Assembly (NCBI GenBank): GCA_024734555.1
Contig: JANPWX010000657.1
Span: forward strand, 121,208-185,207
Length of the DNA stretch: 64,000 bases
From: Trochalopteron elliotii
Lineage: Eukaryota; Chordata; Aves; Passeriformes; Leiothrichidae
Direction: 5' to 3'
The position numbers and the translations under genes were made by a program. Within the stretch, counting starts at the first letter, position 1, and each line of letters opens with the position of its first letter. Below are positions 35,285 to 47,653 of this stretch, in pieces. Below the pieces are notes generated by a model. The model was not told the origin of the DNA and did no database searches. It was given only the letters and a program-made list of their open reading frames with translations.

Positions 35285-35828
35285 TTCAGTTTAGGAAGGA
35301 CATTGAGTGCTGTGTCCAGCTCTGGCCCCTCAGTTTAGGAAGGTCTAAACTGATGAGATGCTTGAGATGCTTGAGCATGTCCAGAGGAGGAAACGAGGCT
35401 GGTGAAGAGCTTGGAACACAAGCCATATGAAGAACAGTTGAGGGAGCTGGGGTTGTTTATCCTGGAGAAAAGGAGACTCAGAGGTGACCTCATCACTCTC
35501 CACAACTCCCTGAAAGGCAGCTGTGCTCAGGTGGGGTTGGTCTCTTTCTCCAGGCAGCAACTGACAGAAGGAGAGGACACAGCCTTCAGCTGCACCAAGG
35601 GAAATATAGGCTGAATACCAGGAAAAAGTTTTTTACAGAAAGGGTGATAAAGTACTGGAATGGTCTGCCCAGGGAGGTGGTGGAGTCACCATCCCTGGAT
35701 GTGTTTAAGGAAAGACTGGATGTGGCACTCAGTGCCAGGGTTTAGTTGAGGTGTCAGGGCTGGGTTGGACTCGATGATCTTGGAGGTCTCTCCCAACCTG
35801 GACATTCTGTGATTCTGTGATTTCATGG
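35285..35828 (+). mobile_element. CR1 LINE, ~540 bp copy
   Basis: CATGTCCAGAGGAGGAAACG, GAACAGTTGAGGGAGCTGGG, CTGGAGAAAAGGAGACTCAG, TGGTCTGCCCAGGGAGGTGG, GGACTCGATGATCTTGGAGG and a tail of ATTCTGTGATTCTGTGAT. Same subfamily as 53575-54043. Confidence 0.95.
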
Positions 35829-38800
35829 AGCAGATTCTTGGTGTGATTATCCGCAAGTTTTTGAAGGATGGGTCTTTCATGGAAGCCTGAAAACAAGCTC
35901 CACATGAGGAAAACACCTGTCAGCAAATGAAAGCAAAGAGAATTTGCAGACTGGCCAGGTCTGTCAGGGATGTCTTCTCCAAACTCCAACTAATATCCAG
36001 GGAATATCTGTCTCCCTGGATTTCAGTGAGGGGTCCATCCCAACCATCTGGGTGACAGCCCTTGTGAGAGATGAGGGATGAAGGTCAACTCCAAGGATTT
36101 GAGGAGGAGGGAGATGTTGCTTGTGTCACTTTGGCAGCCAAAATGTTCCTTGGGCTGGAACCCTCTGTGCAGGGATCTGCTGGGGATCACCTCCTGCCCT
36201 TTTTTGTCCTACTTTTGTAGAATTCCTACTTTTGGAGTGGGGATGTTGTCTGAGAGGGGCTGCACATCCAACCCTCACCCATCTCAGCAAGGCACTTCCC
36301 AAAGGGCTCCCTCACCACCCAAAGGATGCCCATGGAAATCTGTGTTGAGCCAATAGATTTTGGGTAAAGATCTAAACCAAATGGAATTCACTCTTCCAGG
36401 TGCTGCGTCCATCCCTAAAGCACCACGATGCCCACCCTGGAATATTTCAGGTGAAGGTGAAGAGAAATGGTTTTTTGAGAGAGGGTCCCAGTGATTGGAA
36501 CAAAAAGAAAACTGCACTAATTTAAATTAGTGTCAGGCTTGCTCAGAAAATCAAACAAACACCAAAATCTGTCTATACACAAATGAACTTTTCTCTTACT
36601 CTTAAAAAAAAAAAAAAAATTAAAGGAAAAAAAATCCCAGTTTGGCTTGGATTGAACCGAGTTGAATACGAAGACTAAAACCAGTCACTAATTAATGGTG
36701 TCTCGTTTTCTGGTATTTATGCACCATAAAAATTAATAAGGGACTTCTCTGGGAAAATAAATGGTTAGCTGGAAAGCCAGCTTTGGCCTTTGGTTTTTTC
36801 CTGTTACTCATAACTTCTCAATGAGATTCCTTGAAACTTTGAGCTGGTTCCTTCCCAGGAACTTTTAGCAACTTCTCAGAGCCAACACTTCAAACGAGGA
36901 ATTGATGCAGTTTCCCTGATATCAGTGGAGAGAGACTGGGTGTAAAATTTAACTGTTCATGCTGATTTCCAGACCTCGTGTTCTCAAAAAAAAACCCAAA
37001 ATCCCCAAAAAACCAAAACCAACCAACCAAACAAAAAAAACCCCAGGAAGAACACACACAAGATTTTCAGAAGCTGTGAATTTAGGTACATCTATATCCA
37101 TAATCTTCTGCATTTTAAGATTTAGGCTCCAAAACTTCTATTTTTAACAGCGGTCATCACCTGAAGTGGTCACATGGAAGGCAGCAGGTGTTTCCTTTCT
37201 GAAAAAAGGTCCAAAACTTGGGAACATCTCCAGTGAGCAATGGAATCTCACACTGATACTTAGTTTTGCCCAATTTCCTCATATAATCCATTCTGACACA
37301 ATGTAAGATATCAGCTTAATCCTTTAAACAAAATGGTTGGGATTAAATGTTGTATCTGAGCTGAAAACTTCTGCTTTCCAGGAGGTTTAGATGTGGAAGC
37401 CAGAGGAGAAAAGCCCCTCAAGGAGCAAAGAAGAGATTTAGAGCACAAGCAAAGACCGAAAACTGGGATATCAGATATTATCCGCCCTGCTGGTGGAGTT
37501 CCCACACTCCTTATCAGTCTCCCACTGCCTCAAGAGGCAAATCCATTCCAGCACCACCATTCCCACCTGTGGAAGTGACCTACAGCAGCCTGGGTGGGCT
37601 GGAGAGGGGACAGAGGGCACAGCACACCTCGGGATGGACCAGCATAGCTCAGGGGATGTGGAGAAAATGAACCCAGGAGCTCGTTTTTAGGACTTCATGA
37701 GACAAACCACCACTGACTCCACAGCCCTGGATCGAAAATGGGAGCCTCAGATGGAATATCCAAGGTCAAATCTCCATCTGGATTAAGCAGAGATAGATTT
37801 GGACATCGTCAGAGCTTTGCTGGTTGACTTCAGCCCAGAGCTGGCCCAGGATCCTCTTCGATTTTTGTTGTGTTGTTGTGGGGTTTTTTTTCCTGTACAA
37901 TTTTCCTGCACAATTCTCCTGAATCTTTAATTCCAGCTTTTCCCCTTAATGAATCCTCTTCCTGCAGCAGCCCAGCACTGGAGAAGGAATCCTGCCTGGG
38001 CATTTTTAGGCAGCCAGGTCTCCTTTGAGGCCTGTGGAGAGCTGCGGGTGTTTGGCTGGGGATGAAAGTAGCAAGGAACAATGCTGGTTTATCCCTGATA
38101 TTTTCCTGCAATATTTCAGTGATGTCAGAGCCAAGCCTTCGGAAAAAAATATATATATGGAGTACACAGGGCTGGGTCCAGTGGCTGGATTAAAAGAACA
38201 GGATTATTTTGATTACCTTGATTTAGAGCACCAGCGGTGCTGAATCATGTTCAGCCAAGGAAATATCACGGAGGCAAAATTTACTCCTCTGTACGGAGAA
38301 AAGCAGGAGAGGAGGAAGGCAGGGAGGGAAGAAAAATGACCCTGAATCAAAAGATGAAAATATACACCGGTTCAATGTTTTCTCCTCATAATGATTTTCT
38401 TTCTTAGGCAGGCAACCACAAAAGACAGAGATGTTTAATCCATTAAAAGTGCAGCTTTCTGGACAGAATAATCCGAGTTCTGTCAAGCCACCAGCTCCCT
38501 TCTCCCTGGGTGGGCCCAGGCTGGGGAGGGAATAGGTTTTCATCTGATTCCTTCGGACCAGGTCAGTGTGCACAGGTTTTAGGGATGGGATCTAATAACC
38601 TTCCCTGGCAGGTTGTCAACAGGAGCACGGGGGGAAAATGGATTTTCACCAGGGAGTAGCACAAATCTGAATTTCATCCAGTACCAGGGTTGTGAGAGGG
38701 AGGATGACTTTGGGGAGAGGGATGAAGGTCTGCTTCTCTTTCAGTGATTTCCTTCACCAGACATTCCCGTTTTCTTCAAAGGTTGGAAGGGCACAAGATC

Positions 38801-39060
38801 CCACACTTTTTGCAACATGTGGATTCATGGAGAGAGGTTTTGGCTTGAGTAGGAGCAGTGTAAATCATCTTTGGTGAAAGAGGGACTTTCCCTGAGTCTT
38901 AGCACAGGCAAGGACAATGGATGATGGAAATTTCTCCCATTCCTTGATCCTCTCCTCTGGAATGGGGAGGACAACGCCAGGATCACTACCCAGCAGAATT
39001 TATGTACAAACACTGAGGGCCTGATTGGAAAGTAACAGTTATTGGAAGATAAACGTATTT
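35829..39060. other. intergenic, no gene seen
   Basis: Mostly unique sequence with A-tracts (36604-36621) and an AAACC/CCAA stretch (36988-37046). No gene or transposon recognised. Confidence 0.55.
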
Positions 39061-39064
39061 GGAA

Positions 39065-39168
39065 GAGAAAGAAAAGAGAAGAAGGAGAAGGAGAAGGAGA
39101 AGGAGAAGGAGAAGGAGAAGGAGAAGGAGAAGGAGAAGGAGAAGGAGAAGGAGAAGGAGAAGGAGAAG
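39065..39168. repeat. (GAGAAG)n hexanucleotide bordering gap
   Basis: About 16 nearly perfect GAGAAG units run straight into the gap, so true length is unknown. Confidence 0.95.
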
Positions 39169-39833
39169 NNNNNNNNNNNNNNNNNNNNNNNNNNNNNNNN
39201 NNNNNNNNNNNNNNNNNNNNNNNNNNNNNNNNNNNNNNNNNNNNNNNNNNNNNNNNNNNNNNNNNNNNNNNNNNNNNNNNNNNNNNNNNNNNNNNNNNNN
39301 NNNNNNNNNNNNNNNNNNNNNNNNNNNNNNNNNNNNNNNNNNNNNNNNNNNNNNNNNNNNNNNNNNNNNNNNNNNNNNNNNNNNNNNNNNNNNNNNNNNN
39401 NNNNNNNNNNNNNNNNNNNNNNNNNNNNNNNNNNNNNNNNNNNNNNNNNNNNNNNNNNNNNNNNNNNNNNNNNNNNNNNNNNNNNNNNNNNNNNNNNNNN
39501 NNNNNNNNNNNNNNNNNNNNNNNNNNNNNNNNNNNNNNNNNNNNNNNNNNNNNNNNNNNNNNNNNNNNNNNNNNNNNNNNNNNNNNNNNNNNNNNNNNNN
39601 NNNNNNNNNNNNNNNNNNNNNNNNNNNNNNNNNNNNNNNNNNNNNNNNNNNNNNNNNNNNNNNNNNNNNNNNNNNNNNNNNNNNNNNNNNNNNNNNNNNN
39701 NNNNNNNNNNNNNNNNNNNNNNNNNNNNNNNNNNNNNNNNNNNNNNNNNNNNNNNNNNNNNNNNNNNNNNNNNNNNNNNNNNNNNNNNNNNNNNNNNNNN
39801 NNNNNNNNNNNNNNNNNNNNNNNNNNNNNNNNN
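39169..39833. other. assembly gap (665 Ns)
   Basis: A run of N. The open frames that cross it are meaningless. The flanking repeats differ (GAGAAG at left, GGGAA at right), so the missing DNA includes at least one junction between purine repeats. Confidence 0.99.
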
Positions 39834-39877
39834 GGGAAGGGAAGGGAAGGGAAGGGAAGGGAAGGGAAGGGAAGGGA
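39834..39877. repeat. (GGGAA)n pentanucleotide bordering gap
   Basis: Eight to nine perfect GGGAA units start at the gap edge and end at GGGAGTAGGG. Confidence 0.95.
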
Positions 39878-42854
39878 GTAGGGAAAAGCCAAAACTGTCA
39901 CAATTCCCTGGGTCCCAAGAGGTCTCCACAGTGAATCCAGTGCTGCTATTCCCACCATCTCTGCAGAGACCAAACAGCAAAGCCCTTTCCCTGCTGTCTC
40001 CCACTCTGCCGAGGGATAAGGGCCCAAGGGGGAAAGTAGGAAGGATTGACAGACAGAGGCTGGAGGCTGGGATTCCCTGCAAGGAAACTCAAAGCAAATC
40101 CCTTCTGGAAGCTCACCCTGGTCCCAGGAATCTGCTTGTGGGTCCTTCCTCATCAAAGTCATCCAAACTCTCTCCCTGAATTTCTACCTGCCTTTGAGAG
40201 GAACCAGGTTTATCCCACCACAGGATTCCCACAGGAAATCAACCAGCTCCTCATTTCCAAAGGTTTGAGGGTCAACCTTGGCTGCAGAGGTCCTCTGAAT
40301 GAATGGATGGACACATTCCTGGGCTTAGCAAGGCATTCCTGATGGGTGAAATCCATGAAGGATTAGGACTGCCATGCCCAGGGACAAACCTTGTGATGTA
40401 GTCCCAAAACTACACCTGAACATTTTGGGATTTGGGGGATGGAGCAATGTAATGTCCATCTGGTCCCATGGGAAAGGCATCTTCATCGGTGAGGATTTTC
40501 CCAGAAAGGTTCCAAGTGCCCCCAAAACCTTGTGCATTACCCAGGCACTGAACCACACACAAACTGAGCCCCTGAGGACATGGAATTAATTGCTCATTTC
40601 CCAGAAACCTCAGGCAGTTTGTCACAGGCTAATAAAGAGAATAATGGATCATGGGGGAAAATCATAATTAGGTTCACCAAACGTAGCCTAGGCTTCTGTT
40701 TTTGTTTCAAATATCAGTTCCACCAAAGTAGGAGTAATGTTGTGCTTCTACGATTTCCTGAGTGAAATTGGGAGGAAATCGTAAAAACGCTAAAAAACGC
40801 CCACAAATTAAAACTTCTTATCTCGACATGAAAATATTATTCAGAATCTCTGTGGATTGTTTTACTAATTTCCAAAATGGATGATCAAATACTGAGTGAT
40901 CCCTCCACGGCTGCCAATATTTTTAATAGGCATCTTAGTCAATGTTAGTACAGCTGTCCTTTCAAATCAACCCTTCTGGTGACTCACACTTGGATTTGGA
41001 GATTTCCCGAGGTTTTATCTGCTCTTGGTGGGCCCGTCCTTGGATCCCGTCACACAGAGAGAGCAGGAGGTTCCTCCTCATCCAAAACACACAACCCACG
41101 GCGCAGTGAAAAGGACACACACAATTAAAAGAGGCAGGAAAAGAAGGGAAAAAAAAGGGAAAAAAGAAGGAAAAAAAAAAAAAAGACCAGCAGGGTAATT
41201 TCATGCTCCAGCAGAATCGGCATTTTTATGTAAAACTCTCGGAATGCCATATTCCTGCAGCCACCCTCCAGCCTTACTCATGGCGAGTTCACATCACCTG
41301 TTTCCCCTCGGAGTTGACATTTCCAAGGGCTTTGGCTCCCTGACGTGCAGTTGGAAAACTGAAAGGCAAGAAAGTCTCCAGGCTCTGGAGAAAACACTGC
41401 AAAGCCTCACGGAAACGTCAACAGCCAACGGAAACGGAGACGAGGAGGCCATGAGACATTCACCCCTGCTGCAGAAAACAACTATTAGTGTTCATCTGAG
41501 GAGTTAATATTCATTTCAGGAATTTTATTGCTCAGGTTGGGCTTTTTTCCCCAAGTCAATCTGACTGAAGGTTCCAGGAAATTCAGCAGTGCATTGACAG
41601 AGGGAGAAGGCTTTGCCCTCTAAAATTTCATTTTTCAGGTGGAAAAGAGCTTTTTGACCCCAACTGTGACATGGGAGAGGTTTTGTGTCAATAGCTGGAG
41701 TTTTGTTACTGCCCAGATTGCTCTTAGTCCTGAACAAAAAAAAAAAAAAAACCCAGAAAACTAAGGAGAAGTCTCTGGGCTGAATAATTTTGAAGCCTCC
41801 AGTAGCTTGAAATATCTCCAAACCTATTAAACCCTGAAACCAAAATAAACATTTTGTCCTCCCTTCATGGAAGCATAAAGAATGTCTTAAGGCAACCCGT
41901 CCACTCGCCTGCCAATCCCAAATTGCCCTCAAGAACATATTCTCCGGGGCTTTGTCAAATCAGCTTTAACATTCCTCAAGCAACAGGGGGTTCTGCCACG
42001 TTCCTGGAAAGGCTTTTCCACAATCTGGTCCCGTGTCCTTAAAAAAAGGAGCAGTAAAGTGCCCGTTACCTGTGAGCACTGGAGATGGAGAGGAATCCAA
42101 CTTTCCATTCTGTGGTAAATCCCATGCTTTCAAATATCTTTCCAGTCTGGATGCGAGGGAAAGCAAAATATTTTTCGAGATTTCCTACTAAACAGGGCTC
42201 TGGGGGAAAAGGGACACTTGCAGTTGATGTAAATGTCAATAAAGACAAAATTTGGGGCTGAGTTGGGGCTTGTTGTTTTTAATATAAACAACACGCTGCA
42301 GCATCTAAAAAAATAATAGGAATAAAAACACTTCCTGAAACTGAAAACCAGAAGTTTTCTTTTTTAAAGAAAGCTCCTCAGAACTGCTGTTTACAAACCA
42401 TATCAGTTTTATCAAATAGGCTTTTTCCAACAGGAAAACATTCCTGCAGAAAATTTCCCATTGGCTCGCAAGCAGGGCTTTGCAATATCAAGGTCACAAA
42501 GAATGGGTTTTGTTTCTGCTCTCCAAGAATTTCAACTGCCCAACTATTGCTTTCCCAGAAGATGCATTTCACAGAAAATTATTATATTGGAATTGAATCC
42601 TTTTAAATTGAAGGAATTTAAGTATTTTAATCAGTGTATTCAGGAGCAGTGCAGGACCAATGACTAAATTCAAACAGTGTTTGCGTTGAGCCAATTCTTT
42701 ATTTTCTCAGAATTTAAATTCTTATACCCTTGGTTTTCAAAATATATTGATTCAATTAAGAACCTAAATGTTCCTTAAATTAAAGAAATGTCAATATACA
42801 ACTTGAGCTACTCCAGAATTTCAAATTAAGTCTGGGCTTGAGATGGATTCTTGA
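39878..42854. other. intergenic, no gene seen
   Basis: Holds A/G tracts (41147-41184) and an A-tract (41737-41753). 41945-42055 faintly resembles an old inverted CR1 body, but I would not rely on it. Confidence 0.5.
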
Positions 42855-43085
42855 ATCACAGGATGGTTTGGGTTGGAAGGGACCTTTAAAGGTCATTTAC
42901 TCCAACCTCCCTGACATGAGCAGGGACATCTTCAACTAAATCGAGCTCTGTTCAGCTTGCCCTTAAATGTTTCCAGGGATGGGGCATCCACCACCGCTCT
43001 GTGCCAGTGTTTTACCACCCTCATTGTCAAAAAAAAATGTCCTTTTTTCTATCTAATCTGAACACCGATACCTGACATAAACACC
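42855..43085 (-). mobile_element. CR1 LINE, ~230 bp inverted copy
   Basis: On plus it reads GGATGGTTTGGGTTGGAAGG, GACCTTTAAAGGTCATTTAC, TCCAACCTCCCTGACATGAG, CCAGGGATGGGGCATCCACC; this is the reverse complement of the CR1 3' end. Confidence 0.93.
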
Positions 43086-43461
43086 CATCCCCTCAGCCAA
43101 AACCCAGCTCAGGCACCCTCCCATCCTACAGGCTTCTTCCCCACCAAAGCCCCACACCATTGATTAATAATTATTTGCAGAGGGAAGCTGCCTGCACTCT
43201 CAGCCCTTTAATATTGATTAAGAAGCACTCGGCAAGGAAAGGCTGGGTGGCTCCAGCTCTGGGAAGTGCCAAGGAAAATAAAGCTGGTATTAGTGATCCT
43301 CAGCGTCTTTGCTGAGAAAAAGGCAAGCATTGTGGGCTGGGAGACTGCTCACCAAAGGCAGATCTTTTCCAGTCATCCAACAACAATAACAACATTGGAT
43401 AAATAGGTGGGATACTCACAAGGGGGGAACCGACAGAGGGAATTGAAAATGAGCAAAAAGA

Positions 43462-43464
<3 letters not shown>

Positions 43465-43510
<46 letters not shown>
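43465..43510. repeat. poly(A) tract, ~46 nt
   Basis: An uninterrupted A-run after GAAGC. No retroposed gene body is recognised upstream and no flanking duplication seen. Confidence 0.9.
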
Positions 43511-43513
<3 letters not shown>

Positions 43514-43834
43514 AGGGGAAAAAAGGAAGGTGTTAAGACTTTCCAGCATTCTGAGAGAACAAGGTTTTATCCTCAGTCGGGGGAAAAACAGATTTACTAA
43601 ACAGGGTGACCTCACTTGTTTGCACAGCATTCAGTAACATGAATTTTATTACCTAGGGTACCTCCATGGGAGCTTGCAAAGCCTTTCCAGCAGCCCTGTG
43701 AAAGATGCCGAGTGTATGGAAAAGACATAAACCAGCTTGAGGAAGGAATGGCACAGCTGGGGGAAACAAAAAAAAAAACAAAAAAAAAAAAAAAGAAAAG
43801 AGAGAGGCTAGAAACACCCTGCTTGGGTGTAAGT

Positions 43835-43995
43835 AAAACTGAGAGAGAAAAACCCTTTACTGTGAAGGTGGTGGTTGCCCAGGGAAATTGTGTATGTCCC
43901 TGAAAGTGTTCAAGGCCAGGCTTGGAGCAAGGGAAGGTGTCCCAGCCCGTGGCAGTGGTGGAATGAGATGAGTTTGAAGGTCCCTTGCTGGGCAG
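43835..43995 (+). mobile_element. CR1 LINE fragment
   Basis: CCTTTACTGTGAAGGTGGTG, GTTCAAGGCCAGGCTTGGAG, CCCGTGGCAGTGGTGGAATG and GAAGGTCCCTTGCTGGG keep CR1 order. Confidence 0.85.
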
Positions 43996-44039
43996 AGCAG
44001 AGAAATGTTTTTCCAGAGTGCTCACAAGAGCATAAAAAA

Positions 44040-44075
44040 CCCAGAATGGTTTGGGTTGAAGGGACATTTGAGATG
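44040..44075 (-). mobile_element. CR1 LINE 3' terminal fragment, inverted
   Basis: CAGAATGGTTTGGGTTGAAG then GGACATTTGAGA is the reverse of a CR1 tail. It lies only about 45 bp from the plus-strand CR1 ending at 43995. Confidence 0.7.
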
Positions 44076-45080
44076 GTGGTGGGGAGGTTTCTTCTTGTTG
44101 CCTGGGAGGAAAGACCAACTCCACCTGTCTACAGAAGTGGCTGTTGGGTGGGAGAAGCTGCCTCAGTGTCTCCTGGGGGTGGGATCCTCTCGTGGATGGC
44201 AGAAGAGCAAGGGCAGAGCATTTCCACACCCACTGGGCTAGGGCTGGACCAACAGGATGCTCAGGAACGCTGCTGCATTCCCTGGGCAGTCACCATGGGG
44301 TGGGGACAGCAGTTCTATGGGAATGGCTTGAAGCCAGCCCTGTTCCCAGCAAGGCTGGACAGTCCTGAGCTGTGAGGTGACCACAGGCAGGAGTGAAGAC
44401 TGACCATGAGCAGCAGTACATGAGGTAAATGATGGCAGCTTGTATCTGCTGTTCCTCTCGGCCAGAGAACCCCAGAATCCCACAGTGCTTTGCGTTTAGA
44501 GATCCTAAACATCACCGAGTTCCAGTTTATTCACTGCAAATTAAACAGTCTGTGATTTCCCCTTTTTTTTTTTTTTTTGCTTTTCGTGAGGGAATTTCTC
44601 TGTGAGAAAGACAAGAATTTTTCTGGGGGAAGCACTGGAAGCAACCAGATGAGGAAACAAAAATTCCACTTTTTGTTTGTTCCTCCATCCTGGGGTACTG
44701 TCAGCTGGCCCCTTCCAAGGAATTCTCTCCCAGCTCCACCTGGTGGCAAAAAGGACATTTGGGCCGTTGCTGTGGTCATCGTGTTGGGCTCCAAGGGGAC
44801 AGGGATTGTTTCTGCTGTTGCTCTTTTGCTGAGAGACCCTTGTTCTGGGTGGCACTAATGTGACTCCTCCTGTGGGGTGGGAACAGCTCTTCACTGCACT
44901 GGGAAGAAAATCCAGTCCCCGTCCCCTGCCCGTGGTGAGCACCATGGGCTCCATTGGGCACCAGCCCAGCTTCCTCCCACAGCTGGGTGGAAGAAACTTG
45001 GGAAGAAAGCAGAGGGAGCCTGGGGCTGGCAGCTATTCCCAGGATTTTCCTTGGGGTTGAATTTTCTTGACCTGGAAGAC
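44076..45080. other. intergenic, no gene seen
   Basis: Includes a T-tract at 44561-44579. Overlapping short frames on both strands show no known domain. Confidence 0.5.
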
Positions 45081-45084
45081 CATC

Positions 45085-45216
45085 AGGAAGAGTTTGGACA
45101 ACACCCTTGGGCACGTGCAGGAGGTAACTCTTGGGGATGGTCTGTGCAGGGCCAGGAGCTGGACTTGATGATCTTGATGGGTCCCTCCCAGCTCAGGATA
45201 ATCTGTGATTTTGTGG
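45085..45216 (+). mobile_element. CR1 LINE 3' end
   Basis: GAGTTTGGACAACACCCTTG, CAGGGCCAGGAGCTGGACTT, GATGATCTTGATGGGTCCCT, CCCAGCTCAGGATAATCTGT. Same subfamily type as 1-115 and 54866-55075. Confidence 0.88.
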
Positions 45217-46259
45217 AGGCTTCTCCAAGTGGGATCAGAGCAATGAAATCTCCCAGACTGGCCTTTGGGATGTCCAAGACTGAACTCAGCTGCCCAGAAA
45301 TGGGCATCTCATGTCCTCTGAGAGAACCTGAAGTGTCTCACCTGTCCTGCTTTGCTTCCCAGATGAAGGAGTGGGGGTTGCACCTCTGCCTCACCCCGGT
45401 GCAGATAACTTCAGCTTTATCAGTGTATTTGACATGACCGTAGTCATAAGGGGTTGTAAAAAGATAAGGTGCAGATATAGACACCATGAGATAACACAGG
45501 ATCAGTGCAGGACCCCTCAAAGCCCTTTGGGTGACTAAAAAAGTAAATCCTGATTAAAATGCCTGCAGGGTCAGGTCAGTTCCTGGTCCAAAATACAGCT
45601 CAGGCCAGGCCTTAACACAGATTTCTCCAGACACAGAACAGCAGCAGCAACATCATTGCCCGGTTTTTGCTGTTACCAACTGAGAGAAGGAAAGAGAGAT
45701 AGAATAAAAAAGAGAAAGGGAGAGAAAAAAACCAAGAAGAGAGGAAGAAGATTGCAAAGAAAATCTAGGTAGATGCAGAAATGCAAGACATTCCCTAAAA
45801 GCAGGAATTAATAATGGCCTTTTTTTTTTGCATGCTTGAAATTTGATATTTTAAAATGTGTAATGAAATATATTCCTGAGAAAATGACAAGAGAAAAAAA
45901 AATCGTGAAAAAGTCATAACTTTTTCTTAAACATTAAATATCTAATTTCTAAACATCGTAATTAATCAAAAATCATGAGCTGGCAAAAATTCCTGGGCCT
46001 GGCTCATGGCTAATTAAGATGCCACAGCCCCAAATATGCAATACTTTGCCTTCTATCATCAAGCTGATTCCAAAAACTGTTATTTATGGTTGCTGGAAAT
46101 GGCTTGGGAATGCTGGGTGCATCCATTTGGGATCTTCCCTTGGCTTCCACATGCCAGGAGCTGAGGTCACTGGTGTGGAAAACATCAGGGTGTGGGATGT
46201 GGAGCCTTTGTAGAGAGTTATGGGAGCTACAGGGGCTAATTCTGGGTTTGGAAGCACTG
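45217..46259. other. intergenic, no gene seen
   Basis: Has a purine-rich stretch (45680-45760). Otherwise AT-rich unique DNA. Confidence 0.55.
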
Positions 46260-46265
46260 ATGAAG

Positions 46266-46851
46266 TGTTGGAATCGTGGGCACTGAGAATTTCAGACTTT
46301 CTGAAATTCTGACTTGCTGACAGGCACTGACCCCCAAGCAAACACTGCACTGACCTGAGGCTTTGGAAAAGGCTCCCAAAATGGAGTGACAGCACTGGGA
46401 TTGTGGGTGTGGAGTTTGAATAGAAGTGTGTGATATCACAGGGTGGAAAACTTAGAGTGTAAGGATTTAGAATACAGTAATAGATATAAAGCAAGATGGA
46501 GAATTTAGGGCAGAGGCTGAGTCCTTACTTTTTACCTTCTTCTTCATGGGTCTGGGTGGTGTTTTGTAATTGGGTAGAAAAATCCACATTGCAGGCCATG
46601 CGTGGTTGGTTATTGGGTTAAAAGTCAAAATAATTTAGGTCTCATTTCATAATTGGACAGTTTATCCTTAAAAGGCCTTGGAGAGAGAGAGATACAGCTC
46701 CATTTTTTAGTTTGTTAGCTTGTAGTTCTGTAGAACTCACAATTTGTGAGATTGTACTATAGATAAGAATTAATAAACATCTGAGTCCGAAAAAGAAATT
46801 TCGTCTCGCTCATTTAATCCTGGCTCTGGCAAGAAGAAGGTAAAAGTGACA
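46266..46851 (+). mobile_element. solo LTR, family A, copy 4 (longest)
   Basis: 586 bp from TGTTGGAATCG to AAAAGTGACA. Flanks ATGAAG (46260-46265) and ATGGAG (46852-46857) fit a 6-bp target duplication with one change. Internal features include GTGTGATATCACAGGGTGG, CTTCTTCTTCATGGG, ATAATTGGACAG and AATTAATAAACATC near the poly(A) position. No viral coding region is present. Confidence 0.9.
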
Positions 46852-47014
46852 ATGGAGCTGTAGAGAGACAATATGGAATCAGGAAGGGTGGGAAAGGGAG
46901 GCAAAGCCATGGCAACACTTCCAAAAACCCCGCATCCCATGGAATCCCATTTATTCCGTGAATGACCCCAGTGTGTCCTGAGCTAAAGCCATGTGGAGAA
47001 CAGCAGAGCAGATG

Positions 47015-47653
47015 TCCCAATCCAGTCCAGTCCACTCCAATCCAACCCAACCCAATTCAACCCAACCCAATCCAACCCAACCCAACCCAATCCAACCCAA
47101 CCCAATCCAACCCAACTCAACCCAATCCAACCCAACCCAACCCAATCCAACCCAACCCAACCCAACCCAACCCAACCCAATCCAACCCAGTCCAATCCAA
47201 TCCAACTCAATCCAATCCAACCCAACCCAACCCAATCCAACCCAATCCAACTCAATCCAGTCCAATCCAATCCAACTCAACCCAATCCAACCCAATCCAA
47301 CTCAATCCAGTCCAATCCAATCCAACTCAACCCAATCCAACCCAATCCAATCCAACCCAACCCAACCCAATCCAACCCAACCCAATCCAACTCAATCCAA
47401 TCCAACTCAATCCAACTCAACCCAATCCAACTCAACCCAATCCAACTCAACCCAATCCAACCCAATCCAACTCAACCCAATCCAATTCAACCCAACCCCA
47501 TCCAATCCAAACCAATCCAACCCAAACCAATCCAATCCCACCCAATCCAACCCAACCCAACCTAATCCAACCCAATCCAACCCAATCCAACCCAATTCAA
47601 CCAAACCCAATCTAATCCAACTCAACCCAATCCAACCCATCCCAATCCAATCC
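47015..47653. repeat. CCAAY pentanucleotide satellite (~125 units)
   Basis: About 640 bp of CCCAA, TCCAA and rarer CTCAA, CCCAG pentamers on plus. On minus this reads TTGGG/TTGGA. The repeat gives plus-strand frames of 190-289 codons (Asn/Pro/Gln/Ser) and minus-strand ones (Trp/Gly/Leu); none is credible as a gene. Confidence 0.97.

Noticed and set aside
38825..40179. 445- and 384-codon frames across 38825-40179
   Set aside because: They run through the 665-N gap and the flanking microsatellites, so length is meaningless.
41945..42055. Possible old inverted CR1 body
   Set aside because: Similarity too weak and interrupted to separate it from unique DNA.
43465..43510. Poly(A) tract as the tail of a processed pseudogene
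   Set aside because: No gene-like body upstream and no target duplication found.
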